Part shown: positions 37,380 through 49,011 of the stretch, piece after piece
Numbering within the stretch: the stretch's first letter is position 1
Layout: each line of letters starts with the position of its first letter
From: Cyclospora cayetanensis
Taxonomy: Eukaryota > Apicomplexa > Conoidasida > Eucoccidiorida > Eimeriidae
Direction: 5' to 3'
Assembly: GCF_002999335.1 (NCBI RefSeq)
Contig: NW_020312186.1
Span: 1 to 50,972, forward strand
Length of the DNA stretch: 50,972 bases
The notes under the pieces: generated by a model
What the model saw: the letters and a program-made list of their open reading frames with translations, nothing else
Told to the model about the DNA's origin: nothing
The model's database searches: none
Position numbers and translations under genes: made by a program

Positions 37380-39185
37380 AGCAATACGATATGGTAACTC
37401 ACAAAAGATATTTCAATGCGATAGCGATTACCCCAAATACCGGTTGCCCACAATTCAGCAGGTGCTAGACATACTGAACGGTGCTCAGATACTCACGGCG
37501 ACAGACATCGATCAGGACAAGATAAGGTCAATATAAAGCTTCATTTCACACCTGTGTTGAACCGATGTGAGTTCCGTGCCATGATATTCTGGCTGCGAGC
37601 CCCAGGACACTTCAGAGCAATGATGAATTATATGTTTCTATCCTACATCACTAGAGGCTCTAGTTAGTTTTTCAATACGGTGGCAAGTTTAACTGCAATC
37701 TCGAAGGAGAGTTTAAAGGATGGCCTCCTTTGGGAGTCCTGTCTGTCAAAATTGGAATGATACGCAAGACTGTCAAGCTCTCCGTTCTTTCGTGGCGCTC
37801 TTCTTCGTCCTACTGCTACCGATGGAGGCCCATGTACGGAATTCGCGAAGTATACTTCGCACCATTGTAAGTTAGAGCAATAGTTTACGATTTTCACTGG
37901 AAGTTAAACGCATGTGGTTATCTTTAAATAAAGACCGCGAAGGGGGTCGTTGCTAATACGAACGCTTCAAGCAATGCCTGCGTGTGCGGTGTACGGCTGT
38001 AAGCTTTCTTCAGCATAGGTAGTCGAAAAAATCAGAGCTTGTTGGAACCAGTGCATCAGGTCTAAGTGGCTGGAAATTTAGTGAGTGATGACACTCGGCA
38101 GGCTGCTTGTAAAGCGTTAAGCGGGCTGTGGGGATCATATACCTGAGGGGATGGCATAGGCCATACGCTCTGAATTGTTTGGACCGTTTTTCTGCGAGGC
38201 AATAATTAGCTTATGCCTTGTTTGTACACTCTCAGGACAAGCAAGCGAACTGCGCATTGGCGAAGCTCGCCAGACACCAGAGTAGGCTGTTTTGGGATCG
38301 AGAGTGGGTGCCCCACAAGCACGGAGTCGTGCGAGCAGTATTTCAGCAAGCCAAGCACTTCAAAGTGTACAAAAGAATGACGTTATTATATCGGATGACT
38401 GATGAGGGATATAGGATGAGGAATAAATGGATAATTACTGACGATTTCCTTGGGAATTGCACCTGTCACTCCTTTAGCAGTCCTCACTTCAATAGGAGGG
38501 GCTCTGGGGCTGAGTAGCACGTCACTACCTACAGCTATGTGGAGGGTGAACTGTCGTTGGGGTTTACGTCAGGGACAGGCATTCAGGCTACATGCAGCAT
38601 GGGTCAAGTCTCCAAGTACATTTGCAATTTTCCGGGCCTTTGAACCGGGTTAGTCGGTGATGGGAGTAGACCAATCACAGACGAGTCATCGTCTACCTTA
38701 GCGACGTCTGATCTACGGTAAGGACAAGGCTTCTTACCTCAGTTGTTGGACAAAGAGTTGCAAGCTATGGGGACCCATAAATTATATTCTAGGTTTATAA
38801 CTTGTGTTTCGGGTAAGTCTTTAATTGAGCACCTTGATCTCGGGGTGGCAGCGGACGGGATGCCGATAGTTCGTTGAAGATCAAGGCTATCGAAATGTGG
38901 TCAGAAGAGCTCGACAACTACACCAAAGTAAAGCAGTCACTCGATTCCTTAAAATTCTGCCGTATGGTCTTGGGGCCTGCGTTTGTCTGTATGCAAGGCC
39001 CCCTAGTAAAGGACACGAAGACAGGAGGCGGAGTTCAAGTGGATTGGGAAGCACACAGCAGCAGCGAAGGCCTTAAAACCTACAAACCTATTTCGCACAA
39101 CGGAAGCAAGCGATTTGGTGTGCGATTGTTTGAAGTTTATTGGGGTACGTGTTTCGTCTGGTCTCAATCTCGTGCATCTTAGACT
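37380..39185 (+). mobile_element. Second-lineage Ty3/Gypsy-like reverse transcriptase remains
   Basis: At 37.43-37.51 kb the plus strand encodes YRLPTIQQVLDILNGAQ followed by ILTATDID, a textbook start of the Gypsy reverse-transcriptase fingers/palm. At 37.55-37.66 kb follows CEFRAMIFWLRAPGHFRAMM, matching the block before the catalytic site. A degenerate VIVYLSDV (near 38.69 kb) stands where Y-x-D-D is expected. At 38.81-39.18 kb is a tail like VAADG...KIKAIEMW with later ...QGPL and VDWEAH. Stops and shifts break it. The wording differs from the AYIAFDL-type elements, so this appears to be another lineage. The open stretch 38218-38517 is not assigned. Confidence 0.6.
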
Positions 39186-39189
39186 GCAG

Positions 39190-42100
39190 GCTACGGCCTT
39201 TTAACACAGCTCCCACAGATTCCCAGACTTAGGCTTGCTGATAGGTGGCTTAACACAAGGAGCGGCCAGGCTTTGCCAACGGCAGAAGAACTCAAGCAAT
39301 AGGACTGGATTAAAGGGAAGCAGGTTGCTTGGCGAGCAAAGGAGGCGGATAAGGAAAATAACAAGCCTCCTCGCAGGCGGAGGCGCAGTGCAGGGCGCCC
39401 CAGAAAGTAGAGCAGCAGTTTGGGAGCCGCCGTAAATCAATTCTGCGCTTCTGCAAGCTTAAATTAATGATAAAATCAATAAGCTTGCTTGGCAACGGAG
39501 AAAAGTAGATTCGTTGAGTGATGTTGCAGATTTGCGCTCTTCCTGCTTACCCGTTAGTGCAGTGCAGTAGACTCAGGCTTGCTGACGGGCGGCTTAACCC
39601 GAGGGTCGACAAGGCTCTCCTCGTTAGTTGACACTTGAAGTCGAAATCTAATTCTATCAGCATGGTCAACGACTTGTTTTTTGGACCCGTGCAACTAGTA
39701 TGGCATGAATGGCCCGATGGAAGGCACGCATGCTAGAACTGCGCGCTGTGGAAGTTAGTGGGCCAGGAAGCGCTAGAAAAAAAAGAGCTTCCGGTCTCCT
39801 CAACGACGCTCAGTTCCCGCATGGGGAACGGGGTAGAACCAGTGCTTCAAAAAGATGAAACGGAATCCGCAGAGGCTCAGCAGCGCAGCACGAATCGGGG
39901 TTTCGCACATGCATGTTGCTTCAGTGGCTCCACGAATAGTTTGTCATTAGGGGGTTCGCTTTATCTACTAGCTTGAAAAAAGTCGGAATAGGCAAGCATG
40001 CAGTACAGATCTGCGGATGGGTTAAATGATGACGAGCTCCCAGCTGGCTGACCACCTACTGGCTGTCCAGCGAATTGTATCGGCTATTCTTCGATTCACT
40101 CCCAAGCTAATATTCTTCGAGATTGGAAGCATTCACAGCGTGACGAAGGTATTAAGCAGCGGCCGAATAGTGTGTTGGAAAAGGCAAAGTACAGGAATCT
40201 CGCAGGGCCTTTCAGAAAATCCCGTTGCTGGCTCCAGAAAAGGACAAAAGGTGGCTGATGTGCGTTACATTCAAGCGCCTGAACAAGACCGCTCTGAATC
40301 ATGAATTTATCTCTGCATCACATTGGAAAACAGCTCGACAGACTACATGAATCAATGCAAGTCATGGCATGACTTTCAGACTCCTTTTTGCAAATTCCCT
40401 TTCGTCCTGCGGATCGACTGAAAGAGCGTCCCACACTGGCTTGTGCGCATTCGAGTATGCTATGTGCCGTTCGGACTTTGCAATACCCTGGCAAAACTGC
40501 AACGGCAGATAAGTCAGCACTTCAACAAGCCTATTACGGACTGCTGAACGTCTGTCTACACGCAGTACGTTGTATTGTTAAGCCAAAGAACGTTCGAAAG
40601 CACCTGCAGCGCCTTGGGCGTGCGCTTCAGCTGTTGTGGGACAAGCAGTAGAACATGGAATGCGCAGGTATTTGCGTATCATTAGCACATTTGTACTTCT
40701 GGGATTTCGTGGTTAGGCTGCAAAAGTTGAGCCAGATCTCGCAAAAATTGAAGCCATCAATTATCCGCAACAATCTGATACACTCTGTGGATTCCACTGT
40801 TTGCCCGGATCGATGCTGATCCACTTCATAACTTCACGTTGCGCTTTTGGACAGAGGAGCTGATGCCGAAACAAGGACGCGTATTGACTGTCGTATCACT
40901 CCTTCGTCAACCGCGATGGCCGAGTGTGAGTGTCACTTTTTTTTGTCCTAAAAGCCAATGGTCGTAAAGTAGCGGTGAGTCTCATTGGCTCCTAACAGGC
41001 TACGAGTTACCCAAATATTCAAATAACTCCCTACACCATCACTTTACCCAAACCAGCAGCATAATCAAGTACAGGAAAAGGAACTTTATGCAGCGTGGTA
41101 TAGATCGAAATATGCTGGCACTATTTATGGGCGTCGGTTGACTGTCCAGACCGAGTATCAGTCATTCAGGTATCTAAGCAGAAGCTTTCAGGGCTTTGAT
41201 AAAGCTAGAGTGGTCTGCTGGATTGGGTGCCTTCTGGAAGATGATTTTACAGTAACGTATGACAAAGGCGTCACAAACATGGTTGCCCATGCGTTCTCGC
41301 AAAGCCCCAGCGATTCATCATTATGCAGCGGCCCCCTTTTGCTCCGTGGTGAAACACGGTTGATATTGTATAGACCTTGGTTCTTTTAACAACCATGCAG
41401 CCTTAACTGTCATCAGAACCCAGAATGCTAAAAGGGTGAAGCACTACCATGGTGAGGATGACGTGCTGTGGTTCAAGACATGGAGAACACATCGCTTGTA
41501 CATTCCGGCGTTAGTACGCAGTACTGGTTAGTGCGATGCACAAGAGCAGATGATTTCGAGCGTCGCTTTTATTAACACTGCAGCAAAGGGGCTTTCTTGG
41601 CGGCCTGAGATGTATTCGGCAGCAGAGGAGTCTGTAAAGTCATGTCTGGATTGCTAGTGGCTGATGTAGCGCGCCTCTCCTCAATCTGTACTTTGCCGAA
41701 GCCCTACTGTCTTCGAGGGATTTGGCCTACTCTGAATATGCACATTTTTGTTGATCTTTGATCGGTCAAGGGCTAGGATAGCCTATACGCCGTTTACAGA
41801 TTCAGAAAATGCGTCCGTTTCAACCCTTGCCTCGGCTGCGTGACCGCTCAGGAAGCTCTTCAATTATTATTTGCTCATTTCTGGAAGCTGCACATAATAT
41901 CCAAAGGCTCCAATGTGGATAGACATGCATAGTGCATCAGTGCGTTTAGGTGTATCATTATGACCCGTCTACACACTGATAATAACGCCGCGACTGCGAA
42001 GTGCCCTGTAGCAGACGGGCAGATAGATCTTGCGAACTGCATTCTTCTGCAGTATTTGCTTTCCTATGCTCACGAAAATTCAATTGTTTTCCTTGAATTT

Positions 42101-42632
42101 CATCTAAATGCTGAGTGGGCTCATAATATAGCCCTGCATTTCTCTTCTTGCTCCAACGCATTCCTACTTTACGTTGAGAAGCTCCTCACCATCCGGGATT
42201 GGATTTGGTGGCCCGAGGTCAGCAGCCACACTTAACGGCAAAGGGATCCAAACAGCAGCTGCCTCTAGAATGCATACGCGAAATAGAAGAGAGAAAAGGA
42301 CGGAATTAGTGTACACAATGTTCTGCTGTGCGTTTGGAGGGCGCACATGCGGTCCAGGGAAGTCGGCAGGTTTTATGAGCTGTGCCGGCCGCTAACCTGG
42401 CAAGGAAGCTGGCAGCCAGATGGCTAGGACAGTTTGCGTTCGGCTTATCATTTAATGTTCCTTATTCTATCGAATACCCCAAAAGCTGGACAACAAAGAA
42501 ATCTCGGAAACCCCTCGAATAATTTGTGAACTTTTCTGCGCAAGCTTGTGACCTGCGGAGGCGAATGATCCACAGGGAAACGTAGAAGTACTGAATTCTA
42601 GTACTAGTGAATGCCCAAGATACCGTGTATCG
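39190..42632 (+). mobile_element. Decayed Ty3/Gypsy-like retroelement internal region with RNase H and integrase remains
   Basis: Plus strand: two short copies of a GGLT/LLTGGL-type block at 39.22-39.30 and 39.57-39.62 kb; thumb-like region 40.57-40.65 kb (VRKHLQRLGRALQLLWDKQ); connection motif at 41.11 kb; RNase H C-terminal part 41138-41389 (QTEYQSFRYLSRS, ARVVCWIGCLLEDDFTVTY, NMVAHAFSQSP). The integrase core part at 41960-42235 holds TRLHTDNNAATAK then ADGQIDLANCILLQYLL, equivalent to the family's HPQTDGQTERVN block. It continues to the LTR-like block at 42633. Confidence 0.65.
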
Positions 42633-43132
42633 GAGTTTCTAGTGTCGTGGTGTGGAGAACGTTAGCTCCAGTGTATGGCAAGGGAGCCCTTGCAGTTTTC
42701 GCTGCCGGCGGGAGAATTAGCGGCTCTGTTTGGATTATGAACTAGTCGCCATGGAGTACACTCCTGGGGCGTTTTACTAATTTTTTTCCTGAGTGCATGC
42801 TCTGGTGGGAATAGCGACACGCATGCATGTGTATTGCTTGAAGCGTTCACGGGTAACATCTCAAGGCGTGCCCTCTGAACTAAAATGCGTGGACAGGCAG
42901 TGTCCTGTATGCTGCACTGATATTCTTTCCTACCCCTCTTTTGGGGCACGTTGCAATCGACTATGCTGCATGCTCACACCACATTTGCATGCACGCATTG
43001 CTCGATGGGGCGCGGCGGTACTGCTACGCTGGTGTCTGAATTGATTCCTTTCACCATTTTACTTGTCTTCTGCTATCTTGTAGCAAGAGGCTCACATGTT
43101 TGAGCGATGCGAAGATAGCAACCCATCATGCC
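42400..43132 (+). repeat. Left arm of large inverted repeat
   Basis: About 730 bases, highly similar to the reverse complement of 48518-49250. It covers the end of the retroelement internal region and the first two thirds of its LTR. Weaker similarity extends outward into the integrase region (from about 41.95 kb). Confidence 0.8.
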
Positions 43133-43320
43133 GCCGCGGTATCGCTGATTCGGTCCCTCATTCGTAGTTGGCCAGTGTATGTCTCTTTCTTGTGTTCAAT
43201 TTTCTCGTTTCGATTTACACCGTTTTCGCGTTTCCGGTAGCTCGGGGAGTGGCGATAGGGCCAATACTCTTCCGCCGTCTTGCATGCATTGAGCATCGAT
43301 GTACAGGTAAGGAACACAAG
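42633..43320 (+). repeat. LTR-like block, plus orientation
   Basis: It starts near TTTCTAGTGTCGTGGTGTGG, the same start as the copy ending at 49011 in the opposite orientation. The family core (CCTCATTCGTAGTTGGCCAG) is at 43.15 kb. From 42633 to about 43132 it is almost identical to 49011-48518 on the minus strand; beyond that the two lose similarity sharply. Confidence 0.6.
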
Positions 43321-44394
43321 GGCTTGTGATTTGAAGCATCGGGGAAGATGTAGCGGGCTGCGCTAAGCTTCAACAGTTGCTACTACAGTAGTTATATTTG
43401 ACTAATAATGCGTAATTAATTGGCTAAATGGTTTCTCTCATTGAACCTATTGTTTATTGAAGCACACTATTAGGTCGATAGACGACGACACAGCGTGGTG
43501 TCCATGTGCGCTCGACGCACTATACAACTAGATGTGAATGCCGGGATTCCATCAGGGGTGCACCTACGTGCAACCCAGCGGTCCCTTTTCCCTCATGGAG
43601 GAAACTTCGAGGGGTGCGGGCAGGGGGAGGCAAGGGTGATCCTTGTGGAGCACTCAAAAGCTTTCTACGATTTGTATTGGCTCTGGTGATATCTGCCTGC
43701 GGAGACATCATGTGGACTGTTACAGGACGCATACACGACGTTGCTTTTTGTTCCACCGGCCTTATGCTACCCCACCACACATGAGGCATACGAATAACAA
43801 GCCAACTATCAATGATTTCGTAATTTTCGATCAACTATAACTCGTGCAGCAGGAAATTCAAGTGTAAGCTGCCGGTAGGTACCACAGGGAAGGGGCCGAA
43901 CAGCATCTTGCATGGTGGTTCGCACATGCGATTCGAAGGCAGTAAAGGTGCAACAGAATGCACTTCTACTTATAGTACAAACTAGATTTTCGTGGGAACT
44001 TAGCTCCTTTCGAAGCGGGAGCGTACCAGCAGGAACGTCCGAGGAAAGATGCTGGATCTGGCCACCGCACCGGCCTGGAGTATTGGGGCTTCACGTGAAA
44101 TTCCAATGCTTGATGCCGACTCACTTCGAACAATAACCGATACAATTGGGCTTCCATAGGTTTTACCTATGTGTCCGAAGTAGAGGCAATTCTAACCCAA
44201 GGAGCAGTTGGGGAGAAGTGTCGGCAATCACTACTCCACCCTGTTTTCTTCGACAGACAGGCAGTGACCTAGACATGCGCCCATGTTCTGAGTTGGCGAA
44301 TGCTATTGAGCGAGGTTCGTGCCTGCCGTTGATGTAATCAATGGTTTTTTTTTCTGTGATTTCGGGTTGTAAATGATAGCGGATCGCCGGAAGA
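43321..44394. other. Upstream flank of the 950-codon gene
   Basis: No gene seen. It contains the dispersed-repeat copy at 43.49-43.66 kb and should include the promoter of the 44395 gene. An eleven-T run lies at about 44345-44355. No TATA-like box is obvious near the start. Confidence 0.4.
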
Positions 44395-47247
44395 ATGCGG
44401 CGCGGATGCATCGCTGTCATTGCCTGGGTGGGTCTCCTTCACGGCTGCTGCACCGCGACTCATTGGGCTGGGAAAGGAACGATTGCTGACCCTTATTACG
44501 TCCTGACTCAGCATTTCCCGTCGCCTGAACTATGGGGATCCATGTTCGATGCGTCTACACGTCAACAAGGGAAAGAAAGGAGCCCGTCGGGTTCTGTAGG
44601 CCGTTATACCCAACGGGCGATGCTGTCGATCGTGGCCGTGGGAGCACTACTATTTCTAATCATTCACTGTTCCATCAAGTTGACTTCCCTTTGGAACCGC
44701 CGCTTCACGCGGGCCCTGGCGGAGGGTGGTGATCATATTTGCATGTCCCCTACCCCAGAGCCCGCACCTTTGCCTGCCGATTTGCTCCAGCAGAAGGAAG
44801 TATTATCCGTCACAGCCACAGCCTTAAAAGGTCTCACCTCGGAAGAAGTAGCCCACATCGACCATGCGAAAGAGCACCTCGAAAAACTCATGAAAGATGC
44901 TTACGATGCGCGTGTGGCCGCCGATGGCTTTGCATTAAGTGTACAGGAAGACAAAGAGGAATTAGAAAAGCAATTAAGCGAACTAGCTGAAGGGGCTCCT
45001 CTGACAGAGTCTATTATCTTGCTGCAAAAAGATATCGCTGGAGATGAACAACTGTTGGAGAAGTATCGGGATGCGGCCCTCGAGAAACTGGGGGCGATGG
45101 CCCCTGCAGGTTATTCGCCGCATCAATCAACCCTTGCATGGATTAAATTGGCTGCGAAACATTGTAATAATGTGAAGATATCTTTGGGAGCCGCTGAAGC
45201 TCTTGCTGCAGCCGACACGGTTCTTTGGGGACCCCCGCAGCCTCCAGGCCTCCCCGAAGTACAGGTGCGGGATGCACTCGTTCAAATCTCGGAATCGTCA
45301 CTGCAGGAAATGGCAGGATTCGGAAGCGATTTACGAAAATGTAAGTCAAGAAGCCACCTGAGCAAATTCTGGTGTCTGAGAGCCAGTGCCACAGAGGCAG
45401 TACGCCAGGCAACGACGCTAGTAACCGCCTTGGTGCGATTGGGCATGGAAGAACACGCAATGAAGGTTCGGAGAGGCCATCAACAGCTGCAGACAGACAT
45501 TACTGCGGTAACAAGCTCCATGGTGGCACTGGAGGTGCACGAGAAAATATCCGCAGGGCACCGAAGGAAGAAGCTCTGGTCTCTGGATGTGCCCGCTGCA
45601 ATTGAAGCTGCAACTGGGCAGTGTACACAGCATCTGGAGACTGCTTGTAAAAAAGTGCGGGATGCATTGGAAAAGAAGGATGAACCCCAACATCCAGCTC
45701 AGCTGGAGAGTCTATATCTCGAAACGGCAAAGCTCATCACCGAAGCCCATCACCTGTTACCGGAAAGCATTGCCAGCAAGGCTAAGCGCGAAGCATTTGA
45801 AACAGCACTGAAAGAAGCCACAACCGAGTTTGACAAGCTGCAGAAGGTCCTAGTTGGCATATGGCTCGGAGGAATTGAAAGACGCACCTTGACGCTCCGC
45901 GCGGAGCTGAATAAGCTGGAAGCGGCCATAAAGGGATTAAATCAGACAGCTCTGGAAGAGCTGGTGAAAGAGAAGCTTACTGATATCGAGCGTTCTATGC
46001 TTTATTCGACTCAAAAGCTCAACCTGCTCTTACCAGACGTTGAAAAGCATGTCGAATCACTGCAAGTGCTCTTTGATGCCAGCGAACTCCCACATGGAGT
46101 AAAGGATAGACTTAATGCCTTGGCAGAACTAAGGGGATCTGCTAGCAAGATAGTGAAGACTGAATTAGGGGCTCTTGCTCAAAGATGGCAGTCCTATCTG
46201 AAAGCACAACTGAAAGCGGTAGCAGAAGCCAAGGAGAAGTTGGCGTCTGCAGGTCCCAAAGAAGAGAGCGAGTTGCTAGTGCTTAAGCAAGCTGTCTGGA
46301 AAGCTGAAGAGAAGCGAGGTGAAGCCACCAGCAAGGCGATTTCGGTGGAGCTCTATCTTCGCACTCTCGGGGCAACTTATGAACAATTGAAGGATCTTTC
46401 CAGGACCATCAAAGACGCAGGTGCTTCCATACTCATGACTACACCTCCGCCACTGCTCCTCAAGCCTCAGAGTGATGCATCAGTGAAAGCACACAAGCTC
46501 AAACGTAGCGGATCATTTAGCAAGCTCAAGAGGACCGTATCATCATGGAGTCTCCAGAAGAGCCAGAAGGGGAAACTCGGGAAAAGCAAGGCGAGCAGTA
46601 CTCTGGCGATGGGCTCTCTTGACGATTTTGAGGATAGTCTCGTTTCCAAGTCAACAACTTCGTTGCATGAGGCGGGCTCAACTCAATTCGATTATCCTGG
46701 CATCGCTTCGCCAACATTGTCTTCATGGACCCTCCCGGGGAGCAGTGTATCTCTCTTGACCCAGTACGGTGCCGCAAAACAAGAAGTGCTGCTATCGCAT
46801 CCTGAACTTACCTCATCCGCCTTGACCAAATACACGCCTGTAGAGCCGTTAGAAGAGGTAGGGGGACCACTTGAAGACCCGTTCGGCTCTGTTGGTTCTC
46901 TCTTAGACGCTATTGCTGAGGCTGGTGGTGACGAAGGGGTGGAAGAGTGGGCTGATCTAGAAAAAAGTGCTGCGGGTGAGGCCTTGCACTCTCCTGCCCA
47001 TGAAAGCTTGGATTCGAGCTACAAACCCCCACATTCAACTGACTTTCCGACAGAGTCACCAGGTACACCCTTCAAAAGTTCACCAGAAGCGTCCCAGAAA
47101 GGCGCTGCTGAAGGGAAAAGCCCCTCAGGCGGTTATGAGGGCCAAAAAGACACCGCTGACAGTGGAAAGGCGCCCTCTAGTGAAAAGGCAAAGTCTAAAA
47201 GGAAAAGCCGCCTGAGCTCGTTTTTTAAGGACCGCAAAAAACCCTAA
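44395..47247 (+). CDS. Intronless 950-aa signal-anchored coiled-coil protein, unknown function
   Basis: This is the longest uninterrupted coding region of the window, 950 codons without an intron, starting at ATG 44395. Residues 1-21 form a signal-peptide-like N-terminus (MRR then a hydrophobic core ending near CCTAT). A second hydrophobic helix lies at about 75-94 (AMLSIVAVGALLFLIIHCSI). Residues about 130-690 are rich in Ala, Glu, Lys and Leu with heptad-like spacing and almost no Gly or Pro, so a long helical or coiled-coil region is likely. From about 700 the protein turns Ser/Pro/Gly/Lys-rich and probably disordered. It ends in a basic tail (SKRKSRLSSFFKDRKKP). No catalytic motif or family is recognised. 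Topology suggests a secreted or membrane protein of a secretory organelle, parasitophorous vacuole or surface; this is inference. It lies between convergent retroelement ends, and its intact frame contrasts with the decay around it, which argues for selection or recent arrival. Confidence 0.85.
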   Translation: MRRGCIAVIAWVGLLHGCCTATHWAGKGTIADPYYVLTQHFPSPELWGSMFDASTRQQGKERSPSGSVGRYTQRAMLSIVAVGALLFLIIHCSIKLTSLWNRRFTRALAEGGDHICMSPTPEPAPLPADLLQQKEVLSVTATALKGLTSEEVAHIDHAKEHLEKLMKDAYDARVAADGFALSVQEDKEELEKQLSELAEGAPLTESIILLQKDIAGDEQLLEKYRDAALEKLGAMAPAGYSPHQSTLAWIKLAAKHCNNVKISLGAAEALAAADTVLWGPPQPPGLPEVQVRDALVQISESSLQEMAGFGSDLRKCKSRSHLSKFWCLRASATEAVRQATTLVTALVRLGMEEHAMKVRRGHQQLQTDITAVTSSMVALEVHEKISAGHRRKKLWSLDVPAAIEAATGQCTQHLETACKKVRDALEKKDEPQHPAQLESLYLETAKLITEAHHLLPESIASKAKREAFETALKEATTEFDKLQKVLVGIWLGGIERRTLTLRAELNKLEAAIKGLNQTALEELVKEKLTDIERSMLYSTQKLNLLLPDVEKHVESLQVLFDASELPHGVKDRLNALAELRGSASKIVKTELGALAQRWQSYLKAQLKAVAEAKEKLASAGPKEESELLVLKQAVWKAEEKRGEATSKAISVELYLRTLGATYEQLKDLSRTIKDAGASILMTTPPPLLLKPQSDASVKAHKLKRSGSFSKLKRTVSSWSLQKSQKGKLGKSKASSTLAMGSLDDFEDSLVSKSTTSLHEAGSTQFDYPGIASPTLSSWTLPGSSVSLLTQYGAAKQEVLLSHPELTSSALTKYTPVEPLEEVGGPLEDPFGSVGSLLDAIAEAGGDEGVEEWADLEKSAAGEALHSPAHESLDSSYKPPHSTDFPTESPGTPFKSSPEASQKGAAEGKSPSGGYEGQKDTADSGKAPSSEKAKSKRKSRLSSFFKDRKKP

Positions 47248-48299
47248 GACAAGGGTTAGGATGCAAGCGGAAAGCACATATAACTTCAACGGGGCGTCGT
47301 ATGTCTCACAGCCGACCGTTAAGCATCCACACGAAAATGAATTCTTTCGTCCAGCCTACTGCCTTCGCCGTGGGGGCCGAACCTGAGTGTAGAGGAACCA
47401 TCTTCATGGCCGGCCTGGAGCTAAATTTACCTGTAGGGCCATTGTTTTCGATCCCTGGGCCCTGAAGTCGGCTGAGTTGCGTCTTCGCATTCAGTGTGTG
47501 CGTTTTGCCTCTTATTTGACATCGTGTATCCGGACACTGTGAGACGGAGGTTCTCGTGTAGCCATTTGTATAGTATGGGGAGCTTTTCAAGGATCCCACT
47601 CGCATTCATATGTCGTGCATATTCTGGTTTTACCCTGGCACTACTGTGCTTGTGCTGTTTTTCGTGTTTTCGTCTCCCTCGTTATTCATTGCATAGAAAT
47701 CCGCATCGACTCTTATTCGTTTCATATTCAGTGCTTCTCCCGAGGCGGCTGGACATCATTATTTTCGTCGCCGCAGCCTTGACCGTGGCGAATGCGCTTC
47801 TGCAGGTAACTTGGAAAAGGTGCAGTTCCATGACTAATATGGGTTTTGGGTTGCACTGCGTAACCGAGTCAGCGAATGTACAAAGAAAACTGTAGAAGCT
47901 GACCCATCCGAGGACTGCTGCGATTGATATATCCTACGGGCAGTACCAGCGACTACAGCAGCAGTTGCTGCAATGATTTTAGAGTGTGGTCGCCGTCATC
48001 TTCCTGGTAGAGCGCCATGAACGAATCTCCGTGAGGAGACTTTTCCTAGCTCCAGATTCAACGCAAATCGTACCACAAGTTTACTGTGTGTTCATCCAAA
48101 ATAGTTTCCTCCTCTCCCTACAATAGTGCTCCCTTTTTAGTCTCCTTAGGCTCCAGAGTCGAAAGAACCGTAATAGATTTTGAGTCTTCTCCCAAAATAG
48201 CCTACCTCTGGTCTCTATCTCTTTCCTAGGGATTCTAGCGTCTGGGGAAAAGGACAGCTAGCATGCAACTGGCTGCACCCGCAAAGTACTTCGAGTAGC
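47248..48299. other. Downstream flank of the 950-codon gene
   Basis: No supported gene. A plus-strand open stretch 47494-47895 (133 codons) is Cys/Phe/Leu-rich, with hydrophobic runs (LALLCLCCFSCF; IIIFVAAALTVANALL). It could be a small membrane protein, but it lacks splice or family support. The rest has stops in all frames. Confidence 0.3.
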
Positions 48300-49011
48300 C
48301 ACAGCTAGTTGCACATAGCATCTCGCGGAGATGGACACAACACTGCGTCCTTTTGTAGACTCTGCATCGTATCGACACTCGCCAGGCTGGCATAAACGTT
48401 AAGAGTGCTGCAACATGAGAAAAAGGGTTCACCATCCGGAAAGATGGAATGAATAGGAGAAAGGCACAAACACTGGTCAACTGTGAACGGAGAACCAAAC
48501 CAGCAAGAACAGGACAGCATGATGGGTCGCTATCTTCGCATCGCTCAAACATGTGAGCCTCTTGCTACAAGATAGCAGAGGACAAGTAAAGTGTGTAAAA
48601 GGAATCAATTTAGACACCAGCGTAGCAGTACCACCGCGCCCCATAGAGCAATGCGTGCGTGCAAATGTGGTGTGAGCATGCAGCATAGTCGATTGAAACG
48701 TGCCCCAAAAGAGGGGTAGGAAAGAATATCAGTGGGACGCACATGGTAGCGCTGTACATATGCTATACTCTAGTGCTGGCTTTTGATAGTGGCCAGTAAC
48801 ATTTCAAGCAATACACATGCATGCGTGTCGCTATTCCCACCAGAGCATGCACTCAGGAAAAAAAATACTAAAACGCCCCAGGAGTGTGCTCCATGGCGAC
48901 TAGTTCATAATCCAAACAGAGCCGCTGATTCTCCCGTTGGCAACGAAAACTGCAAGGGCTCCCCTGCCATACACTGGAGCTAACGTTCTCCACACCACGA
49001 CACTAGAAACT
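48300..49011 (-). repeat. LTR-like block, minus orientation
   Basis: This is the inverted partner of 42633-43320. It includes a run of minus-strand sequence near 48.5 kb resembling the family core (GTTCACAGTTGACCAG) and follows minus-strand integrase remains at 49.55-49.73 kb, so it reads as a 3' LTR. Confidence 0.6.

Noticed and set aside
44532..47215. Many open stretches inside the 44395-47247 gene in other frames
   Set aside because: Shadows of a 950-codon frame with strong composition bias.
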